Source: an uncultured delta proteobacterium (GTDB lineage: Bacteria; Myxococcota_A; Polyangia; Polyangiales; Ga0077539). Taken from it: DNA of 8,645 bases. Location: positions 1 through 8,645 of the forward strand of contig CAISKJ010000687.1 in assembly GCA_903885885.1 (NCBI GenBank), in the 5' to 3' direction. The translations under genes and the position numbers were made by a program. Under the pieces are notes generated by a model, which was given only the letters and a program-made list of their open reading frames with translations, was not told the DNA's origin and searched no databases. Shown here in pieces: positions 5,731 through 8,645 of this stretch; the stretch's first letter is position 1, and the number at the start of each line of letters is the position of its first letter.

Positions 5731-7485
5731 TCAGCGCGAGCCTGACGCGGGGAGCTTCAGCGCCGCGGGGAGCGCGTCGAGGGCGGGGGTGCGTCCCGCG
5801 GCTGCGGCCGTGACAGTCGTCGCGTCGAGGCCGAGGGTGACCGCGACGTCGCGCGCATGCTCGGGGTTACCCGCGCGCACAAGCACCGGCCCGTGCATGG
5901 GCGCGTAGAAGTATCGCTGCACCGGCGACCAGAGCTCGGGGATCGACCAGCGCATTTCTTCGACGGAGGCCTTGCGCGAGGGCGTGAGGTCGACAATGGC
6001 GCGCCCGTCGAGCAGCACGATGCGCGCGCCCTGCATGATCGAGCGCCACTCGGGGGCGACCACGTGCGCCTCGTCGGTGAAGAGGATCACCGAGCCGTTC
6101 GACCACTGGACCCGCGCCTCGTCGGGCGTGGTGGCGTAGCGCGCGAGGCGGTTGAAGAGAAAGGGAACCTCGATGCGATCGTAGGGTGCGCCCGGACCGA
6201 GGAGCACGATGCCCTCGGGCGAGCTCAACGCGCCGATCACCTCGGCCGCGATGGTGTCGCCGTGGTGGGCGTCGTAGGCGCGTGTGCTCGTTGATCCGGC
6301 GCGCTCGCGCGAGAGGTCGGCCATGAAGTAGGCCGTAGGCACCTGCGCGAAGAGCGCGACGAACACGGCGCCCGTTTCGAACGACGCGAGGAGCGTCTCG
6401 GGCTCGCGGAACAAGCGCCGCGCGAGGCGTCCCGCGGGGAGCACCACCTCGCCTGCGGCGAACGCCATCGGCGCGGCAAAGAGGTAGCTCCGATACTCGT
6501 GCGCGCAGAACTCGGTGGGAAACTTGAACATGTACAGCGTCTGGCCGACGAGGTAGCTCGCGACGATGACGGTGCCGAGGTCGCGGCGGCGCTGCGCATA
6601 GACGAAGAGCGGCCACAGCGCCGTGGCCACGAGCACGGGGACCGTGTGGTTCATCGTGAGGCGCTGAAACAGAAAGTCGCGGACGAAGACACCGAGGCCG
6701 CCGCTGCGCTGGCCGTAGGTGTTGGTGAGGTCGTGCAGCAGCCCGTAGTGCCACGCGCGGAGGAAGTGCTGCACCACGATCGCGACGCTCACGCTGGCGA
6801 ACATCCAGAGCGTGTTGCGGAGGTAGCGCGCCGTCTCGTCAGGGAGGCGCGCGTCGTCTCGGCGCCAGGGGCGCGCGACGAGGAGCAGCACCGCCGCCGT
6901 GAGGCATAGAATGGGGTACCACGCCCAGTCAGCGAAGCCGCCGACGGCGCCCGCGACGAGGAGCCCGACGCGCTGGCGACGCGAGGGTCCGCGCGCGAGC
7001 CCCTGTGCGAAATAGCCGAACCAGAACATCGCCCCGATCGCGACGGTCTGAATGTCGGCAAGGTTGGCGTAGGCCACGTGGATGGGGCTGAACACGAAGA
7101 GCCCCGCGACGACGAAGCCCTGCAGGTCGCCGCGCGCGCGACGCGCGAAGAGGTACACGCCGGCGACGGTGAGGCACCCGAGGAGCACCGAGAGGATGCG
7201 CGCCGTCCACGGGGCGTCGCCGAAGAGTCGGTGCATCAGCGCGAGCGGGATGTGCAGCCGCGCGGCGTGGTGAAAGTTGTAGGCCGTGACGGGCGGACGC
7301 CCGAGGCCATAAAAGGTCGTGAACTCCCAGGTGCCCCAGCGGTTGAGGTTGCGCGCGCCGAGCCCGTGCTCGGCCACGTGAAACCCGTAGTGGCCCCAGC
7401 GCAGCGGCTGATTGATGCCGTACAGCCCGATGGCGACATGTAGCGCGATGAGCGTGACGAGCCCGGCCCATGAAATTCGCCTCAC
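5731..7485 (-). CDS. Polytopic GT-C glycosyltransferase (GT39/ArnT-like)
   Basis: A 584-residue inner-membrane protein with about 11 hydrophobic segments (first at 5-24, last at about 368-388) and a soluble C-terminal domain of about 195 residues. GT-C enzymes transfer sugars from polyprenyl-phosphate donors on the extracytoplasmic face. The first loop has WGHYGFHVAEHGLGARN (30-46), matching the bacterial GT39-like pattern HG...ARN..R.G, in which an acidic residue (here E39) takes the catalytic place. FHHAARLHIPLALMHRLFG (71-89), the block SPIHVAYANLAD (133-144) and HEYRSYLFAAPMAFAAG (329-345) also fit the family. GTG at 7485 is chosen because TM1 follows at once and AAGGG lies about 10 bases upstream; an in-frame ATG at 7575 would add a non-hydrophobic leader. 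The frame is open to 8184, but that extension is antisense to another gene. Acceptor and sugar are unknown; nearby manA makes mannose one possibility. Confidence 0.9.
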   Translation of the reverse strand: MRRISWAGLVTLIALHVAIGLYGINQPLRWGHYGFHVAEHGLGARNLNRWGTWEFTTFYGLGRPPVTAYNFHHAARLHIPLALMHRLFGDAPWTARILSVLLGCLTVAGVYLFARRARGDLQGFVVAGLFVFSPIHVAYANLADIQTVAIGAMFWFGYFAQGLARGPSRRQRVGLLVAGAVGGFADWAWYPILCLTAAVLLLVARPWRRDDARLPDETARYLRNTLWMFASVSVAIVVQHFLRAWHYGLLHDLTNTYGQRSGGLGVFVRDFLFQRLTMNHTVPVLVATALWPLFVYAQRRRDLGTVIVASYLVGQTLYMFKFPTEFCAHEYRSYLFAAPMAFAAGEVVLPAGRLARRLFREPETLLASFETGAVFVALFAQVPTAYFMADLSRERAGSTSTRAYDAHHGDTIAAEVIGALSSPEGIVLLGPGAPYDRIEVPFLFNRLARYATTPDEARVQWSNGSVILFTDEAHVVAPEWRSIMQGARIVLLDGRAIVDLTPSRKASVEEMRWSIPELWSPVQRYFYAPMHGPVLVRAGNPEHARDVAVTLGLDATTVTAAAAGRTPALDALPAALKLPASGSR

Positions 7486-7575
7486 CGCGACGCCGCCCTT
7501 CGCATGATTGGGCTGCGTACCGCAGGTGTGCGCGCGATTCAACGACGCGCCCTCGCCACCGCCCTGTCGTCGCAT

Positions 7576-7589
7576 CGCCGACGTCGGCG
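7576..7589. repeat. 14-bp perfect palindrome CGCCGACGTCGGCG
   Basis: A perfect 14-bp palindrome near the centre of the divergent region, 91 bases from the glycosyltransferase start and 59 bases from the lipoprotein start. Its place suits an operator controlling both genes. GC-rich DNA makes such palindromes more frequent by chance. Confidence 0.4.
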
Positions 7590-7637
7590 GGCGGCGCCAC
7601 TGGACCCGACGGGCCTTCGTAGGGCAACCTCCCGGGC

Positions 7638-7642
7638 AGGAG
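7638..7642 (+). promoter_or_regulatory. Ribosome binding site for the knottin-like lipoprotein
   Basis: AGGAG lies five bases before GTG at 7648 and 14 bases before the in-frame ATG at 7657. The spacing favours the GTG. Either start yields the same lipobox. Confidence 0.65.
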
Positions 7643-7647
7643 ACACC

Positions 7648-8645
7648 GTGCTCGCAATGAGAACTTCTTCTTTCCTCAGCCTCGCGCTCGGAGCGCTCGT
7701 GGCGCTCGGCGCCTGCGCCAACGGCTCGGTCGCCGACGACGCGGGCGCGGGCTACGACAAGCCCAAGAGCGACATCTTCTATTTCGACGACACACCCTTC
7801 GACCAGCCCGCTCCCGACGCCGACCCGCCGCTCGAGCGCTGCGGTCAGGCCCGCGAGCGCTGTTGCGGCGGCACCGCCTGCGAGAGCGGCAACGAGTGCC
7901 GTGAGGGCGCGTGCTGCTCGCTCCCGAGCGCCACGTGCGCGAGCGCGTCCGACTGCTGTGATGGCGCCGACTGCATGACGGGTCGCTGCTGTCAGCGCTC
8001 GGGCGCGCGCTGCGAGTCGAGCGCCGAGTGCTGCGAGGGCCCCACCTGCACGGGGGGCATGTGCGCCGCCGCGGCGGCGGCATGCGGCGCCGACGGTCAA
8101 ACGTGCTGCGCCGGCGACATCTGCCAGGCGGGCTTCGCGTGCGTCACGGGCATGTGCCAGCGCTGCGGCAACGAGGGCCAGCACTGCTGCCCCGGCGCCA
8201 CCTGCGCGGGCACGCTCGCGTGCGTGGCCGACATGTGCACCATGCCCGCCCCCTGCGGCGACTCGCTCCAGCCTTGCTGTAGCGGGAGTTCGTGCAACCC
8301 GGGCCTCACTTGCGACGTGAGCGCCGTGTGCAACCCTGCCCCCGCAGCCTGCGGCGGCGACGGCCAGATGTGCTGCGGCACCGCGTGCAACCCGGGCCTC
8401 GCGTGCACCGCGGGCTCGTGCCGCACGAGCACCACGGGCGGCATGCCCATGGCGTGCGGCGACGAGATGCAGCCCTGCTGCGGCGGCACCGCATGCAACT
8501 CGGGCCTCTCGTGCCAGCGCGGCTCCTGCGCGCGGCTCTCGGGCGGCATGCCGGCCCCCTGCGGCGGCAGCGGCGAGACGTGCTGCGGCGGCGTCGCCTG
8601 CAATGCTGGCTTCTCGTGCATCGGCGGCGTGTGCTCGTCGAGCGG
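7648..8645 (+). CDS. Lipoprotein of tandem six-cysteine (knottin-like) modules, 3' end outside window
   Basis: An exported lipoprotein of unknown function; 332 codons are visible and the frame is open at the edge. The signal ends in lipobox LGAC, giving lipid-anchored C23. Residues 24-64 are an Asp/Pro-rich spacer. From C65 on come nine six-cysteine modules: A 65-89, B 90-114, C 115-139, D 146-170, E 173-197, F 203-228, G 235-258, H 270-294, I 305-329. Modules A and D-I follow C-x6-CC-x4-C-x5-C-x4-C, with one-residue changes in F and G. B and C follow C-x6-C-x5-CC-x4-C-x4-C, the spacing of inhibitor-cystine-knot peptides. A, B and C abut with no linker; later modules are joined by short Ala, Met/Pro or Thr/Gly linkers. 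No catalytic motif is seen. It could be an adhesive, binding or protective surface rod. Disulfide pairing is inferred from spacing only. Confidence 0.9.
   Translation, partial: MLAMRTSSFLSLALGALVALGACANGSVADDAGAGYDKPKSDIFYFDDTPFDQPAPDADPPLERCGQARERCCGGTACESGNECREGACCSLPSATCASASDCCDGADCMTGRCCQRSGARCESSAECCEGPTCTGGMCAAAAAACGADGQTCCAGDICQAGFACVTGMCQRCGNEGQHCCPGATCAGTLACVADMCTMPAPCGDSLQPCCSGSSCNPGLTCDVSAVCNPAPAACGGDGQMCCGTACNPGLACTAGSCRTSTTGGMPMACGDEMQPCCGGTACNSGLSCQRGSCARLSGGMPAPCGGSGETCCGGVACNAGFSCIGGVCSSS
7840..8634 (+). repeat. Nine tandem six-Cys modules in two spacing classes
   Basis: Module coordinates are A 7840-7914, B 7915-7989, C 7990-8064, D 8083-8157, E 8164-8238, F 8254-8331, G 8350-8421, H 8455-8529 and I 8560-8634. 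Eight of the nine keep 24-25 residues; F has 26 because one gap is x5. Modules D-I share a protein theme, CG....CC with later x-x-GL/F-x-C and G-x-C, while their DNA differs at many positions. The array therefore looks old and selected at protein level rather than freshly amplified. Confidence 0.85.

Larger units (their letters stand above)
7486..7647. promoter_or_regulatory. Divergent region between glycosyltransferase and knottin-like lipoprotein genes
   Basis: These 162 bases lie between two divergent GTG starts and must hold promoters for one or both genes. No clear -35/-10 pair can be seen in the GC-rich sequence. The main feature is the 14-bp palindrome at 7576-7589, near the middle. 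AAGGG for the glycosyltransferase (minus strand) and AGGAG for the lipoprotein (plus strand) lie at the two ends. Confidence 0.4.

Noticed and set aside
4306..5745. Long Arg-rich plus-strand frame over the barrel end and manA
   Set aside because: A frame shadow of manA, which has a full class I active site. Long Arg/Ala-rich open frames are expected in such GC-rich DNA.
7657..7659. ATG start for the knottin-like lipoprotein
   Set aside because: It lies 14 bases from the AGGAG site, whereas GTG at 7648 has a five-base spacing. The mature lipoprotein is the same either way.
7486..8184. N-terminal extension of the glycosyltransferase frame (an 817-residue open frame from 8184)
   Set aside because: The added part is Arg/Ala-rich, lacks membrane segments, and is antisense to a lipoprotein gene with a clear signal peptide and regular cysteine modules. 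TM1 begins right after GTG at 7485.
8097..8621. Minus-strand open frame rich in His, Pro and Gln
   Set aside because: It mirrors the cysteine-module repeats on the plus strand; its apparent repeats follow from TGC-TGC and GGC codons. No signal or domain.
7840..8634. CRISPR or simple tandem DNA repeat
   Set aside because: Periodicity is in cysteine spacing at protein level. DNA copies are not near-identical, spacers are coding and in frame.

Overview
The window is very GC-rich (by eye near 70%), with third codon positions almost always G or C. It is packed with secreted proteins that carry lipoprotein signals, Asp/Ala/Pro/Thr-rich spacers and cysteine-rich modules. That style is typical of Myxococcota (Polyangiales or Sandaracinaceae-like deltaproteobacteria). 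The assignment is inferred from protein style, not from a marker gene. There are no RNA genes, mobile elements or CRISPR arrays.

Layout. (1) 1-603, minus strand: a secreted TlpA-like thioredoxin-fold protein with an Ala/Pro tail that runs off the left edge. (2) 604-757: a divergent promoter region with two small palindromes. (3) 758-5680, plus strand: four genes in tight array: a cysteine-rich lipoprotein, a TlpA-like redoxin lipoprotein, a DUF6029-like outer-membrane beta-barrel and a type I mannose-6-phosphate isomerase (manA). Gaps are 73, 20 and 15 bases, so the last three at least are probably one operon. (4) 5681-5730: a short convergent gap. (5) 5731-7485, minus strand: a polytopic GT-C (GT39/ArnT-like) glycosyltransferase. 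(6) 7486-7647: a second divergent region with a 14-bp palindrome. (7) 7648 to the right edge, plus strand: a lipoprotein built of tandem six-cysteine modules, two of which have the exact spacing of inhibitor-cystine-knot peptides.

How the parts may work together. Two extracytoplasmic CxxC oxidoreductases lie among two lipoproteins with dozens of cysteines and an outer-membrane barrel with two close cysteine pairs. This suggests a local thiol-disulfide system that folds or repairs disulfide-rich surface proteins. Mannose-6-phosphate isomerase feeds activated mannose, and a GT-C enzyme uses polyprenyl-phosphate sugars outside the inner membrane, so glycosylation of these exported proteins or of an envelope glycan is a second possible theme. 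Both links are inferences from gene neighbourhood. The most unusual sequence is the bacterial knottin-like tandem array at the right edge.
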